Below are positions 36,901 through 46,640 of a stretch of DNA of 64,000 nt, piece by piece; the first letter of the stretch is position 1, and each line of letters starts with the position of its first letter. The translations under genes were made by a program, and so were the position numbers. The notes below the pieces were generated by a model. It searched no databases. It had not been told where the DNA came from and saw only the letters and a list, made by a program, of their open reading frames with translations. This DNA is from Symbiodinium kawagutii (Eukaryota > Sar > Dinophyceae > Suessiales > Symbiodiniaceae). The stretch lies in assembly GCA_009767595.1 (NCBI GenBank), contig VSDK01006142.1, forward strand, positions 340,226 to 404,225, in the 5' to 3' direction.

Positions 36901-39900
36901 CTCGTCATATCTCGTCAGACTTGGCATATCAGCCACGATCAGCGGGACATGGAGCGATTTGCTGAAATCACCGTTGTACAAAAGGAGGTGTTCTCATCAA
37001 ATTTTGACCCATGGTCTTATGAGTGCATCAATGCGTTAATAAATGGTGTTTCCCGAAGCTATTGGTACCATAAATACTGTTTTTCTCCTAGCGAAAGTAG
37101 TGAATTTGCAAATAATACTTACAAAGGACCAGGCACATATGCAGATGCATTCATACATAAGCAGGATGAATCAGATTCAAGCAGGTATTCACCCATACCA
37201 TGGAATATATATATGACCAACCCTTAGCGCCCACCTCCATCAGATATTGAAGGAAGATGTACTGTGTTTTGTAGAGTTTTACTATAGTGGCCACGTATGG
37301 TAGAAGTTGTCATCGTATGGTAGAAGTTGTCATCGTATGGTAGAAGTTGTCATCAAATCACAGGGCCACCTAATAACGTTCGTGTTTGTGGCGTCGAAGG
37401 TGGGCACTAAGGGTCGGTGACGGCTATACATACACACACACACCCTATACCCTGCCAGTTGTCCCTGTAGTATGTGATCAGGTATCCCCGAGGTCGGCTC
37501 AGTGTTGAAGCGCAGCCCGTACCATGTTATGACAGCTATAGCGTTCAACTGGTGGGCATCGCTCACGGTGGGGCCCCCAAACGTTCGCTCAGTGAACATA
37601 ACTCGTGCAACTCCTATGGTGGATCCAAGATGATACTCAAGTGGTGACTACCACCTGACGTCTCTTAGCAGCTTTAACACATTTATAACTATTCTTATCC
37701 TAGATACAATTTGATACAACTCAATGGTCAACTTATTAACGGCCATACTTCAGCAACCACTTGTGGTACATCATAGCTCTCTCAACATGCCACGCGAGTC
37801 CCGGACCCATGTGGACCCCAACTGCTGTCCCAGGAGAACGCTCCCTTCGGCTGGTTACGCCACGAGTCGGGCGTCCATCGCGTTCAACGCGTCCCGGTGA
37901 CCGAGCGCAAGGGCCGCATGCAGACCTCCAGCGCCTCCGTTGTGCTGCTGCCCTTGGCGGATGAAGTGGACGCCTGGCGGATGTTGCCGGTGGCGGTGTG
38001 GTGAGCCGCCATGGAGATCAGGGTTGATGAGGATTCGAGGATGTGGTTTTTTGATTCAAGGTGGTTGATATTGTGGGTTAATCAGGGTTAATGTATGTTA
38101 ATGTTATGAGGATTGACTAATCATGTTTCATGAGGTAATAATGTTTAATGAGGACTAATTAGTGTTGGCTTATGGGGATGATGTGGCGGATGATGGCGGA
38201 TGATGGCGATGAAGGATGTGGCGAACCGCCATGGAGATGAGGGTTTGGTGTTGGCATATGGGGTTGGCTTATGGTTTCTTAACTCTTTGGTTGACTATTC
38301 TCTTTGCCTATGGTTAACCAGCTACGATGGTCAACATTGGTTGATAGTGGCTGTGTAATGGGTATATGATGCTTTAGAACTCATGCTCAACAAGCAGGTT
38401 AATGTTGATTAATAGTATACTCATGGTTCTATGATTGTTTAGAACTACCAGTTAGTAAAATGGTCAATGGTTGAATTAGGGATAGTAACCAACACTATTT
38501 AGGGGGTAGTGACCAATGGGCCGGGTCTTGGTTCCAAGGACTCATGGATGAACATCCCAACAAACGCTGGTTGAAAGTCGTTTATAGCACTCAAAGATGC
38601 TTGATTCATGTTGTTTTTCTTGAAATGAAACATTTAGGGACGGTTTTTTAGGACCATTTCTAGATGCCACCAACTGCTTCGCCTATGGTTCATCACCAAA
38701 TCTCTCTGAAGGGAGGGAAGTGCGGCAGCATTCGGTGGGCTCCCCCGATCGGAACGGCTCAGGATGTGACGCTGTCTCCTGCAGATGTGCGCATCGAAAT
38801 CAGCAAGAAGTCGTCCGGACCGGGCGGACAAAGCGTGAGCCTTGGAACAGATAGGCCGGTCAGGCCTGGCTGGGTTAGGGGTCAGGATGGGTCAAGCATT
38901 GTGATTCATGGTGGATCCAAGGTTCAAGGTATGGATTCATACCACATACACCAAAAAAGACCAGGTGGACATCCTAAAACAGACTAGATGGGTCATGATT
39001 GAATGTTCACCAGGGGTATCAGGGTACAACAGCCATATGAACAGATGAGCCTGGCAAAGGCAGCGGTTGATGGTTTGCTGGAGCAGATAGTAAACCTATA
39101 TATCTTGTTCCCAGGCAAACTTGTGTCACTTTGTTTTACTGTAGTGAAACGCGTCCCGAAGTCATTCGAGCCTGGTATATTTACATCTATTTGCATATTC
39201 ATTTACCTTAACAAGCAAGATTGACAGTTGGAATCAGTCAGTGGGGTATCTCAATATGCAAACTCCAGGATGATGATATGGGATTGGTAAATTTGGGTAG
39301 GGTTGAATTTCCTTGCCTCAGGCCCATTGTCGTTGTTTCTTGGCTAGTTTTTGATATAGATATTCTTTATTAGTTGACTGTTGTCAGTGGTTGTTGATGC
39401 TATTCTCAATTATATTCTAACATGTGCAGATTGTGTTTTCCCTTTGGTTTGTTATGTGTTCGATTATGTTGCTTGGCTTCCTTTCTCATTTGCTTTTCTA
39501 GCTACGATATATGCGTACCGCAAACAGATCCCATTTGGGCTCATGACCGCATACTGTACTACCAAGTACCTCTATTGCTGTTTGCTTTGATGGGCTTTGT
39601 TGTTTTCTGGTTGGTGGTTTTGAACATGTTCCATTTGACCGAATATTGGATGATTGGTTGAGTGACAAACAGGTTTAAATGGGAGTTGAAATCACCAACC
39701 AGTGGTGAAAACATCCAAGGGGCATGCGGCATGAGCATCAAAAGAACATATATTATGAGCATCAAAAAATATTAGGATCAAAAATATATCATCATTAGGA
39801 TGAAAATATATACGTATATATATATATATATGGTAGTGGGTCAATACCCTGTACCCGTGGTTCCCCTATGATTAACCATTGTTTTCCCTATGATTTGGTT

Positions 39901-42900
39901 GGTCATTATAAGCCATTATTGATTGGTAAATATCGACCCATAGAAATATATATATATATATATATGCACATATACATAATACACATATTCATGTTGATGA
40001 CGCACCCCATCCGAGAGCTCCAAACTTCCTTCCGCTCTTCGCCCAAAAAGGAATGCTGCACACCAAGCGATTCGCGCTACGCACGTCCCTACAGGGCTTT
40101 CAGTCCACTGCACGTCGTCGCAATCGCAGTTTGAAGCTCTGCCTGCTCTGGGGACGTGTTGGCTCAGGGCCTAGAAGTGGGATACCACTGTGAAAACCGG
40201 GTGGACTAAGCCTTAGTGGATCACGGTAGATCCATTTCTTCATGAACCACCCTCAGTTTATCTCAAATAGGTTGTGATTTACTTTCAAATAAGGGGATTT
40301 ATTGATATGGATCTAATATGAATCGTGGATGAAAACCACTCTCCAGCACAGTGGATGTCCAGTTACAGCTAGGCTTAGTGGTGACCACTTTGTGATTGTG
40401 GTCTCCGGCGCCTTTCATCAATGTGGTTGTGGGGCAAGATTTTTCAACACAACAAATGGTTGGTTGAACATCCGAACAAAGACTAGTTTGGTCACTTATG
40501 GGATGTCCGCCGGGGTACAGACAACCATGTAAAAAGCATAGAGACCATTTTTTGGGGGTACTCCTATTTTGAGACACCACCATTTGAACATAAACTTTTA
40601 GCGGGGCAAGTACCGCCAACAAGTACCGCCTGTTTGTCGCCTGTCACCTTGGGGATGGTACTTATTTGGTCGGTGGTTTCAAACATGTTTTATTTTCCCT
40701 AGTGATTAACACATGGTTGGTTAACCCATACTTTTCATAGGGGTTGAAACCACCAACCAAAAATGGTTCAGGCGAAGATCTGGCAACTGTCAAGAAGAAT
40801 GGAATGGTTGACATTCCAGGCTTACAACAATGAACCGTAACACATCCATGGGTCACGTTGCAGAAATCACTCCACTTCAATTCTGTTGAGTTCAACGTCG
40901 GATGTGAAAGTTCCAAGCTCAGTCAATTCAAGCTAGAACCTATGGGTGATGGTTGCAGTGAGATCAAAGGACTTCCTCCTGGATATATGCCAGGGACATG
41001 CCCATGGCTGGGCGTTCCCCATATCTTTGACTGGGTGTAGCAGTGTTTTCAATGGATCAGTTTAATGCCCAATGGACCAATTTTCAGCCAATCTGAGCAG
41101 GATCAACATCCTGGGTTGGTTGATTGATTGATTGATTGAAATTTGTTATGCTAGCTGGTATGATGGAACTTATGAAATGACCCGTCATCAGTGTTGATGT
41201 TGTTTCTCTTAGCCAACCAGCATCTAGGCTGTCCATAAGGTATTGACATCGTTATGAAAGACACTAGCTGCAGCATAGAATCGAAGCCGTGAACCAACCT
41301 CTTCGATGACATCAGAGTGGCAACATCTAGCTGGAGTATATCCCCTACTATTGTTGCTTATTATCCCCCTATGATTAACCAGCTAAACCAGCTATTAGAT
41401 AGTTGGTTTAATGTTAACCAGCTAAACCATGAATAGTAGGGGATATACCTACTAGTTGGTTACCTACTATTACACTAGTTAATAGTCATTAATAGTTGGT
41501 TACCTACTATTAGCTCATTAACCATTGACCACAGCTACATCACGTTACCCGTGGGCGCTAAGCGCGCGCTTCTTTTCGTGCAACTCCTGGGTCCAGGAAA
41601 ACAAGACCCGAGCCTTGGAAATGCTGCGTACAAAGCTGTTGGATCAACAGCTTCTTGGTGCGTTGGGTACGGAAGCAGCTCCGGATGTTCGGAAGGACGG
41701 TTACCGCGCTCACAGGGAAATATACTGACACATAATACGTAGATATATGGGCAAATGCTTCGTCTTTCTTTTTTTATTAGATTGTATATTTACATATATA
41801 TATATATCCAGATAGTTGTTTTGCATATACATTTACATTCAAAGGCTGATATGGTATCATTTTAGGTTGTTTATTTTGCTTCAATGTTCCGTTTTCCTTA
41901 GAAGGGGGAGACAGCAACATGTACTGAAATGTACTGGCTTCGATCATGGATTCTGGGGTGTTCCAGAGCGTATCATCATGGTAAACATTTCAAATTGAAA
42001 GTTCATTGAAGAACAATGGAGAGGAGACTGTTAATAGTGGACACTGACGGCATTATTCAGAGCCTATCAAGCATCATCAATCCTCAATACAGACTTATGG
42101 CTTGATGGGGGGAGCAGTGGGGTGGGATTGTATCTCCACTAATGTAGCGGCATTTTCTCACCCATCAGTTTTCTCATGCATATATCGTATCAGGTTCCAC
42201 TGTTCATAGATTTGTGAAGCCTTCCATGTCAGGCCCCCCAAATGGCCATTGGTTCCCAAGAGTCCTAAAGGTTGCTTGTTTTTGTTGGTTGGAATCCATT
42301 GTGGCAGCAGCTAATGAGCCATTAGTATTCATTATTGACCATTTGCATCATTCCTATCCTCATTTTACCGGTAGACGGTTTTTTTTGGAAACCATTTGAT
42401 CATAAGTTAACGATGAACGGTAGATCTTAGCAATCCTCATATTGAAATATGTTTGATGATAAATCACGAGCTATCTAGGGTACATGTGGTGTTTTGCTAT
42501 CAGTTGGATTTACCACTAGTATAGGTTTAGAAACTATCACTCTTAGGCAAACAATCGACTGATCATGGCTTTTGGAAAACATTTTGGATGAACCTCAGTT
42601 GATCCTTTGCTAAACCAAGCTGATTGCGCGCAATTCATCTCCAGGATCTCCAGGCAAACCAGCTATGTCTATGGTGGAATTGGTGGATTTTCCACAGAAC
42701 CAGAGGATTGTTTGCCAGAGTGTAACCCACCCGGATTTGATCACAAACCATGACTATCGGGGTGATAGTTCAGCTATAGACCTCATAGGGTCATTCACCA
42801 TGGTTGTATCCACTGGTATTTGAAAAACATCGGATGAACTTTAGGTTTACACTAACGATCAAAAATAAATGATTAACTAGATAAACAAATAGATAAATAT

Positions 42901-45900
42901 AACTATATTTTTTTAAGTAATATATATATATATGTGTGTGTATGCTGAAGCATCGTGTCCTTACGGATCCGTACCAAGGATCCTCAGGTTGAACATAGGA
43001 TCCACCCTCGGATCCAGTCCCAGGTTATCCGCGCGCGCGGACTTCGAACATAGCGAGCGGAAGGGCCAGCGAGGCACCAAGGATCGCTCGGAACCTTGGC
43101 GGAGCAACGTGAATGGTCAGGTGGTGGCCAAGGTTAACCGTGGTTTTAAAACGTCATTGGTCACCGGGAATGATTTAAAACCAACGCTTAAAACCAATGG
43201 TCAACGTGAATGGATTAGAAAGTCGTTAATTAATTCCATAGGTTTTTAAAGGTCATGAGGGGATGATAATCAAGAATGATGGTACAATCAAGCAATTAGT
43301 GAAGGTTAACCGTGGTATAATCAAACATTTTTATAAAGGTATCCACTGGGTTAAGATAACACTTTGATGTGGGTGGTTCACCAACATTTTCAATAGCAGG
43401 CATTCAGTTCGACCCACAGGCTGGCAACACATTTTATCTGGGGGTATACATAGTTTAGGTCGATACTAGCCACGCTTAACTTAGGGGTATATCCTGGTTG
43501 TTAAGTAGTAGTTCCCCCAGCTCTATGCCCTTAGGGGATGAACCATACTGAAGTTGCCACCAGTTCACTTATTTTTATCCTATTTTACCTACGGGGAAAA
43601 AAAAAACAATAGGGGTTAATCCTGGGAAACTCATTGAACTGATCGCTTCTCTATCTCAGCTGCGACCAGGAAAAGGTTCGCACCTATAACTTCCAGCGCG
43701 ACGAAGTGATCGTAGCTTGGCGCAAAGCACCTGAGCATCAAACCAGTGGAAACTGGGATCCGAAGACTGGGATGGTATAACCATGACTGATATCTAGTTG
43801 TAGGTAGTATAGATAGCCAAATTACATCAGATTACATTATCTAGTTTTGAAGACAACAGATTCTAAGGTATCAAATAGTAGACCAGTGTTCATGTATATA
43901 TATATATACATATATATTGTTTATTTTTCACACTCAAACCAACTACTACAACATTCCGTTCAGCGGAGTCATTCAAAACGAGGGGAGCCATGGTGATGCT
44001 AGATAAAAGTACATGATGAAATTGTTTTTCATGATAACATGATAATGATGATAGTATCAATCGTAACAATCTGAGTTCAATATTCATCTATCATGGATTA
44101 ATATATTTGGTTTTGGCCTAATCAGAACTCTTTTTTCGCCATAAATCGATTATGGTTTCACGCTGTTTCTTTGCTTTACCATTTAAATTGTCATTCTTAG
44201 TTTTGTACAGTCACAGCATGAATGACCTCACACGAGACAAGAGTGCTCTTGCTGCGCGGCAACTGACGATGACAAACGTTGAACTCCAGATTGATGTCTT
44301 GCCAGCCAGTGGTGCGACCGTCAATGCCTTGGTTTACGGCTGGATGTGCATCCCCACGCCTGGTTTCTGTGGTCACAATTCAACCATGGTTTCGTTTCGT
44401 AAGGGGGTTAGTGAACCGCTTCCAAGCATAGGGTGTAATGAACCGATGGGGGATCCAAACGACATGTAGCCAAGTAATCACAGGGATTGTTTCAAATACC
44501 ACTTGAGTGAAGAAGAAGACATCGCCGGGGGTATACGATCCAAAGTCTTGCTTCGTCGTTTTCCGAACGACTTGCTGATTTTAAGACCAACCAGATATGA
44601 ACAAGTACAAGCAGCAATAAACAGCTATGACTGACTAGGTGCCTAGGCCTGTTTACCTGTTGCGGGACTCAACTAATCACCCCATGTAGCTGGCGATAAC
44701 CGAATACCATAACTCATAACCACATATTTCAAATATAACCAATTCATACTGCTCATATTTGGCTGTAGGTCAAAACCCTGTACCCCTGATCCGTCACCCA
44801 CAGCTTCATGTCTTGCTGCGGCTCAGGACCATAGGCTGCCCAAAGATCAAGGCGGCACAGGTCATTCTGCCAGTCCCTTGGAGCTGGAGGAGATGGTCAC
44901 GCACATTTTTTTTAAAGTTGGTTGGCCATGTGGTGGTTTCTCAAAATAGGGAACTCCCAAATCATTTTATTATAAGCCATTTATAGTAGTAAACCAACCA
45001 TTTTTGGGGTTCCCCATTCTGAGAAACCACCACATGGTGGTTTCTCAGAGGTTAGAGGACCGCAAAACTGGACAGTCATTTTTTCTAGATGCCGAATAAA
45101 CTGGATGATTTCGGAGGTACCCCTATTTTGAGAAGCATCCATTTAACAAGCTAGTCATATCAGCAATGACTGGGAGTTGCACTAGTTATACACCCATCTA
45201 GATAGTGTTTGGGGGCCGCACCTTGCAGGTGAATGAAATTCAGGATCAAATGATGAAACTTTGGATGGTTTGTAACGGTTGATGATTGTTTTTGCCGCCA
45301 AGAGTACAGGGTGTTGACCCATAGCCATATCATTCGTTTGGCAAACCAAGGTCATGTATCAGGGAAGTGGTAGTACTGTCAATCCATAGTGTGGTTTTTT
45401 CTTCTTATTGAACATGGGCAGATTCTTTGTGTGTATACATTTCTCTCTATATATAATATAATTTAATGAATATATATATATACCGTATATTATACATGTG
45501 TTTATTTGCATGTTGACATACAAGTGAGATATCAATGAGCCAGGGATGAGAAAAAGGTTGAATTAGACTGAATAGCAAGTTGCTTCATGGAAACTTACAG
45601 TTAGTACATCTATTAATTTATATTGTTTATCAACCATCCTTTGATAGCTATCGTGTGTTGCTCCGAAGGCTATTGGCCAATCAGAAAGACAGCAGGATGC
45701 TGCTGCCAAAAGCACCAAATCATTGGTACATAGACTACAATACCTACAATAACAAGCAACTATGTACTTCATGACCAGTTGATGAAAATGTGCTCATCAT
45801 ACATCTGGTACAACATTCGCTAACCAACCCGCCAGACGGTCACTAACGCCTTCCCGCGCTTATTTGATCAACCACCAATCATTCCACCGTACTGTAATCC

Positions 45901-46513
45901 GACAGTCAATCATCCAGCATGTGTGAAATGGTGGATGTTTGTTCCATTAGGGTTGACACTGGCATAAACACAGGATGTTCCTTGAAAACTGATACCAATG
46001 AAGGATGCCAAGGTTCATGTGCAACAGATAGATTAGTTTTCAAATGAACTGGAAACAACCATCATCAGCCACACTGTGGTTGTTTTTGATCATTTAATCC
46101 CCCGATTGATAGATCATAGGTCTATTAATAGAGTGGTACCATTTTAAATGGGAAGTCAAGCCTTTTTGGGGATATCCCCTATTCATCAACCAGGGGTTTG
46201 TCAATTTGTCAACCAGGGTTGGCATTAGATGGCCATCATGCGTGATCAACCCATTTGGTTGTCGGTCAAAATTGGGAACCCCAAAAACTATTGATTTATA
46301 ATAGATTTCCATTTACCATTGGTTTATATTTCCATCATAATTTGATTTCCACAATAAAACCCACTGCAGGTTCATAACAATTTCCCCTCAAACGATTGGT
46401 ACCCCCGAAACTGTGCTGGGGTTAGTGAGTTTGACCCATACCGAGGCGATGTCATTTTTGCTGACGGCTTGGAAGCCATTCTGCTGGCGCATCACGCTCA
46501 GCCACTTGGTTGA
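30912..46513 (+). CDS. Organellar-type class I peptide chain release factor RF1, multi-exon gene
   Basis: Ten exons, found by matching to bacterial, plastid and mitochondrial RF1, lie in order: 30912-30946, 31783-31838, 37834-37968, 38763-38836, 40051-40132, 41597-41649, 43024-43090, 43670-43711, 44827-44872 and 46446-46513. The last eight join in frame to 188 codons plus TGA. Class I factors read UAA/UAG in the ribosomal A site and trigger peptide release. The codon-recognition tripeptide PVT lies in the 37834 exon, the catalytic GGQ in the 38763 exon, and the RF1-specific GT-x-DRSE-x-(V/I)RTYNF block across the 43024/43670 junction. RF2 has a different sequence there, so this is RF1 type. 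The N terminus and a piece between 31838 and 37834 are not located. The coding part is small (about 350 residues expected) against more than 15 kb of gene. Confidence 0.85.
31114..31312. mobile_element. Inverted-repeat element with 16-bp perfect ends
   Basis: AGCCTATTATTGTTGG at the left end pairs exactly with CCAACAATAATAGGCT at the right. The interior repeats GTGATTATCC(C/T)GGAGAAATT twice and holds a GC-rich centre, so it may be two nested copies. It lies in the short RF1 intron between the exons at 30912 and 31783. Confidence 0.7.
31398..31514. mobile_element. Family A MITE-like element, reverse orientation
   Basis: Left TGGCTGTGGGTCAAAACCC and right GTTTGACCCACAACCA are inverted. The interior is the reverse complement of the 14886 copy. 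In the RF1 intron. Confidence 0.7.
31783..31838 (+). CDS. RF1 exon: [14 protein letters not shown]
   Basis: AG|G acceptor (AG at 31781-31782). It encodes [14 protein letters not shown], matching the MYSRYAEARRW-type segment of RF1 (plastid and mitochondrial forms read W-x-FE). The end is uncertain: a GT donor at 31839 or a GA donor at 31825. The upstream 80 bases are also GC-rich and open in other frames but do not match RF1. Confidence 0.7.
31989..32095. mobile_element. Family B MITE-like element, diverged
   Basis: GTTTCTCAAGCCAAAGGG at the left and CCCCATTTTTGTGAACCACC at the right are imperfect inverted repeats of the family B type. It lies in the large RF1 intron. Confidence 0.45.
33519..34143 (+). 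pseudogene. GC-rich coding-like block, frames interrupted
   Basis: Over 600 bases have exon-like composition with runs of plausible peptide in changing frames, for example [18 protein letters not shown] near 33562, [18 protein letters not shown] near 33890 and [20 protein letters not shown] near 34042. No single frame stays open. This could be several small exons of the nested Lys/Glu-rich gene that continues at 34144, or a decayed retrocopy. The antisense ORF 33724-34296 is judged a shadow. Confidence 0.35.
34144..34283 (+). CDS. Exon of nested Lys/Glu-rich gene
   Basis: An AG|G acceptor (AG at 34142-34143) and a consensus donor CAG|GTAAAG enclose a frame reading [19 protein letters not shown], then [12 protein letters not shown] and more charged residues. 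The peptide is highly basic and helical, as in nucleolar or coiled-coil proteins, but no family is recognised. It lies within the 6-kb RF1 intron, same strand. Confidence 0.5.
34806..34844 (+). CDS. Exon of nested Lys/Glu-rich gene
   Basis: AG|G acceptor (AG at 34804-34805). The frame reads [13 protein letters not shown], then a GT follows at 34846 or a GC just after, so the donor is uncertain. Charged composition matches the neighbouring exons. Confidence 0.45.
34896..34934 (+). CDS. Exon of nested Lys/Glu-rich gene
   Basis: AG|G acceptor (AG at 34894-34895) and GT donor (GTTTCA), phase 0 to 0: [13 protein letters not shown]. It is separated from the next exon by only 78 bases, unlike the kilobase introns around it. 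Confidence 0.45.
35013..35054 (+). CDS. Exon of nested Lys/Glu-rich gene
   Basis: AG|G acceptor (AG at 35011-35012) and GT donor (GTTCAG), phase 0 to 0: [14 protein letters not shown]. Acidic. A longer ORF in another frame over 34960-35256 is considered less likely. Confidence 0.45.
35262..35348 (+). CDS. Exon of nested Lys/Glu-rich gene
   Basis: AG|G acceptor (AG at 35260-35261), phase 0. It encodes [16 protein letters not shown] and then [15 protein letters not shown] or GC donors follow between 35346 and 35362. After it the sequence returns to AT-rich intron. Confidence 0.5.
36174..36205 (+). CDS. Possible small RF1 exon (D-GGGL segment)
   Basis: An AG|G acceptor and GT donor enclose [12 protein letters not shown]1 has a conserved S-x-x-D-x-GG-(Y/L) segment between W-x-FE and the YG-x-L-ESG block, and the phases work with a GT donor at 31839. 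About eight residues before ENAPFGWL would still be missing. Weak. Confidence 0.3.
37294..37353. repeat. 20-bp tandem repeat, three perfect copies
   Basis: CGTATGGTAGAAGTTGTCAT occurs at 37294, 37314 and 37334 without differences. Intronic, about 480 bases before an RF1 exon. Confidence 0.95.
37834..37968 (+). CDS. RF1 exon with the PVT codon-recognition tripeptide
   Basis: AG|G acceptor (AG at 37832-37833). Forty-five codons read [20 protein letters not shown], then [17 protein letters not shown] and LLPLADEV. This is the most conserved RF1 stretch ([26 protein letters not shown]). P-V-T is the tripeptide that, in the family, confers UAA/UAG reading. The exon ends before GACGCC, a GA donor, which makes [11 protein letters not shown] when joined to the next exon, exactly as in RF1. 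Reading on without splicing gives a stop at 38002-38004. Confidence 0.9.
38763..38836 (+). CDS. RF1 exon with the catalytic GGQ motif
   Basis: AG|G acceptor (AG at 38761-38762). It reads [20 protein letters not shown] and then GGQSV, matching the DLRID-(T/S)-(Y/F)-R-(A/S)-SG-x-GGQHVN segment. The GGQ glutamine coordinates peptidyl-tRNA hydrolysis in all class I factors. His after Gln is replaced by Ser. The end in phase 2 before GAGCCT (GA donor) joins the next exon as [10 protein letters not shown]; a GT two bases earlier would break the frame. Confidence 0.9.
39608..39702. mobile_element. Family C MITE-like element
   Basis: CTGGTTGGTGGTTTTGAAC at the left and GTTGAAATCACCAACCAG at the right are inverted ends with one mismatch. 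In the RF1 intron. Confidence 0.65.
39831..39944. mobile_element. Family A MITE-like element, reverse orientation
   Basis: TGGTAGTGGGTCAATACCC at the left, ATATCGACCCATAGAA at the right. It is inserted in or beside AT microsatellites (39812-39830 and 39945-39965). It ends about 105 bases before an RF1 exon. Confidence 0.65.
40051..40132 (+). CDS. RF1 exon: [18 protein letters not shown]
   Basis: AG|G acceptor (AAAAAG at 40045-40050) and GA donor (GAAGCT). It encodes [18 protein letters not shown] and then HCTSSQSQF, matching N-K-T-D-SAVRITH-(L/I)-PTG-(I/M)-V-x-C-x-x-x-x-SQ. Joined to the next exon it gives [13 protein letters not shown], aligning residue for residue with SQHKNKAKALKVL. Confidence 0.85.
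40667..40759. mobile_element. Family C MITE-like element
   Basis: TGGTCGGTGGTTTCAAAC at the left and GTTGAAACCACCAACCA at the right. The interior TTTTATTTTCCCTAGTG is as in the other copies. In the RF1 intron. Confidence 0.75.
41336..41448. mobile_element. Inverted-repeat element with 17-bp perfect ends
   Basis: GTATATCCCCTACTATT and AATAGTAGGGGATATAC are exact reverse complements at the two ends of a 113-bp unit. Inside, TTAACCAGCTAAACCA occurs twice. It ends about 150 bases before an RF1 exon. Confidence 0.85.
41597..41649 (+). CDS. RF1 exon: [17 protein letters not shown]
   Basis: AG|G acceptor (AG at 41595-41596). It encodes [17 protein letters not shown], the N-K-x-x-AL-x-x-L-x-x-(R/K)-L helix of RF1. 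With a GC donor at 41650 the spacing to the GTKDRS block equals that of E. coli RF1 as I recall it (39 residues from NK to DRS). A GT donor at 41662 would add four residues. The frame stays open to 41728. Confidence 0.8.
43024..43090 (+). CDS. RF1 exon: [13 protein letters not shown]
   Basis: AG|G acceptor (AG at 43022-43023). It reads [18 protein letters not shown] then KDRS and stops before GAACCT, a GA donor. Joining to the 43670 exon restores [12 protein letters not shown], matching G-(S/T)-x-DRSE-(K/R)-IRTYNF. Reading through the donor would give DRSEPWRSN, which does not match. Confidence 0.85.
43670..43711 (+). CDS. RF1 exon: [14 protein letters not shown]
   Basis: AG|G acceptor (AG at 43668-43669) and GT donor (GTAGCT), 14 codons, phase 0 to 0. 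RTYNF is diagnostic for RF1. It joins to the next exon as DEVI-DHRL, matching the conserved V-T-DHR. Confidence 0.85.
44827..44872 (+). CDS. RF1 exon: [15 protein letters not shown]
   Basis: AG|G acceptor (AG at 44825-44826). It begins DHRL, the conserved DHR of RF1, then a Gly-rich stretch in place of the usual G-x-T-L-x-x-L-x-E. With a GT donor at 44873 the phase fits the last exon. The frame continues [11 protein letters not shown], which also resembles RF1, so the true donor could lie further on. Confidence 0.75.
44931..45032. mobile_element. Family B MITE-like element
   Basis: TGGTGGTTTCTCAAAATAGG at the left and CCATTCTGAGAAACCACCA at the right. The interior matches the 27810 copy (ATCATTTTATTATAAGCCAT). 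It lies directly beside a second copy. Confidence 0.8.
45036..45142. mobile_element. Family B MITE-like element, adjacent second copy
   Basis: TGGTGGTTTCTCAGAGGTTAG at the left and CCCTATTTTGAGAAGCATCC at the right. It is more diverged than its neighbour, from which CATG-like bases separate it. Confidence 0.65.
46446..46513 (+). CDS. RF1 terminal exon with stop codon
   Basis: AG|G acceptor (CCGAG at 46441-46445). With a two-base prefix it reads [20 protein letters not shown] then G and TGA at 46511-46513. RF1 proteins end with a helix of type G-x-LD-x-(L/M)-I-x-x-L-(I/L), and [11 protein letters not shown] fits. The last 19 bases of the exon are repeated beyond the nearby sequence gap, so the end should be checked in raw reads. 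Confidence 0.75.
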
Positions 46514-46532
46514 TCAGAGTCAGCTATGGCAG
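46495..46532. repeat. 38-bp direct repeat flanking the gap, left copy
   Basis: Starts CGCTCAGCCACTTGG and ends CAGCTATGGCAG; identical to 46641-46678 on the other side of the N run. Contains the RF1 stop codon. Confidence 0.95.
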
Positions 46533-46543
46533 GCCTAGCCCGC

Positions 46544-46637
46544 NNNNNNNNNNNNNNNNNNNNNNNNNNNNNNNNNNNNNNNNNNNNNNNNNNNNNNNNN
46601 NNNNNNNNNNNNNNNNNNNNNNNNNNNNNNNNNNNNN
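46544..46637. other. Assembly gap (94 N)
   Basis: A run of N at 46544-46637. The same 38 bases occur just before and just after it, a pattern typical of two overlapping contig ends placed as neighbours. Confidence 0.98.
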
Positions 46638-46640
46638 CCC

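Noticed and set aside
37490-37613. Open + frame before the PVT exon
   Set aside because: It does not resemble the missing RF1 segment and ends in a stop without a matching donor.
44152-44469. 105-codon + ORF inside an RF1 intron
   Set aside because: It does not match RF1 and has no clear exon borders; the flanking RF1 exons join without it.
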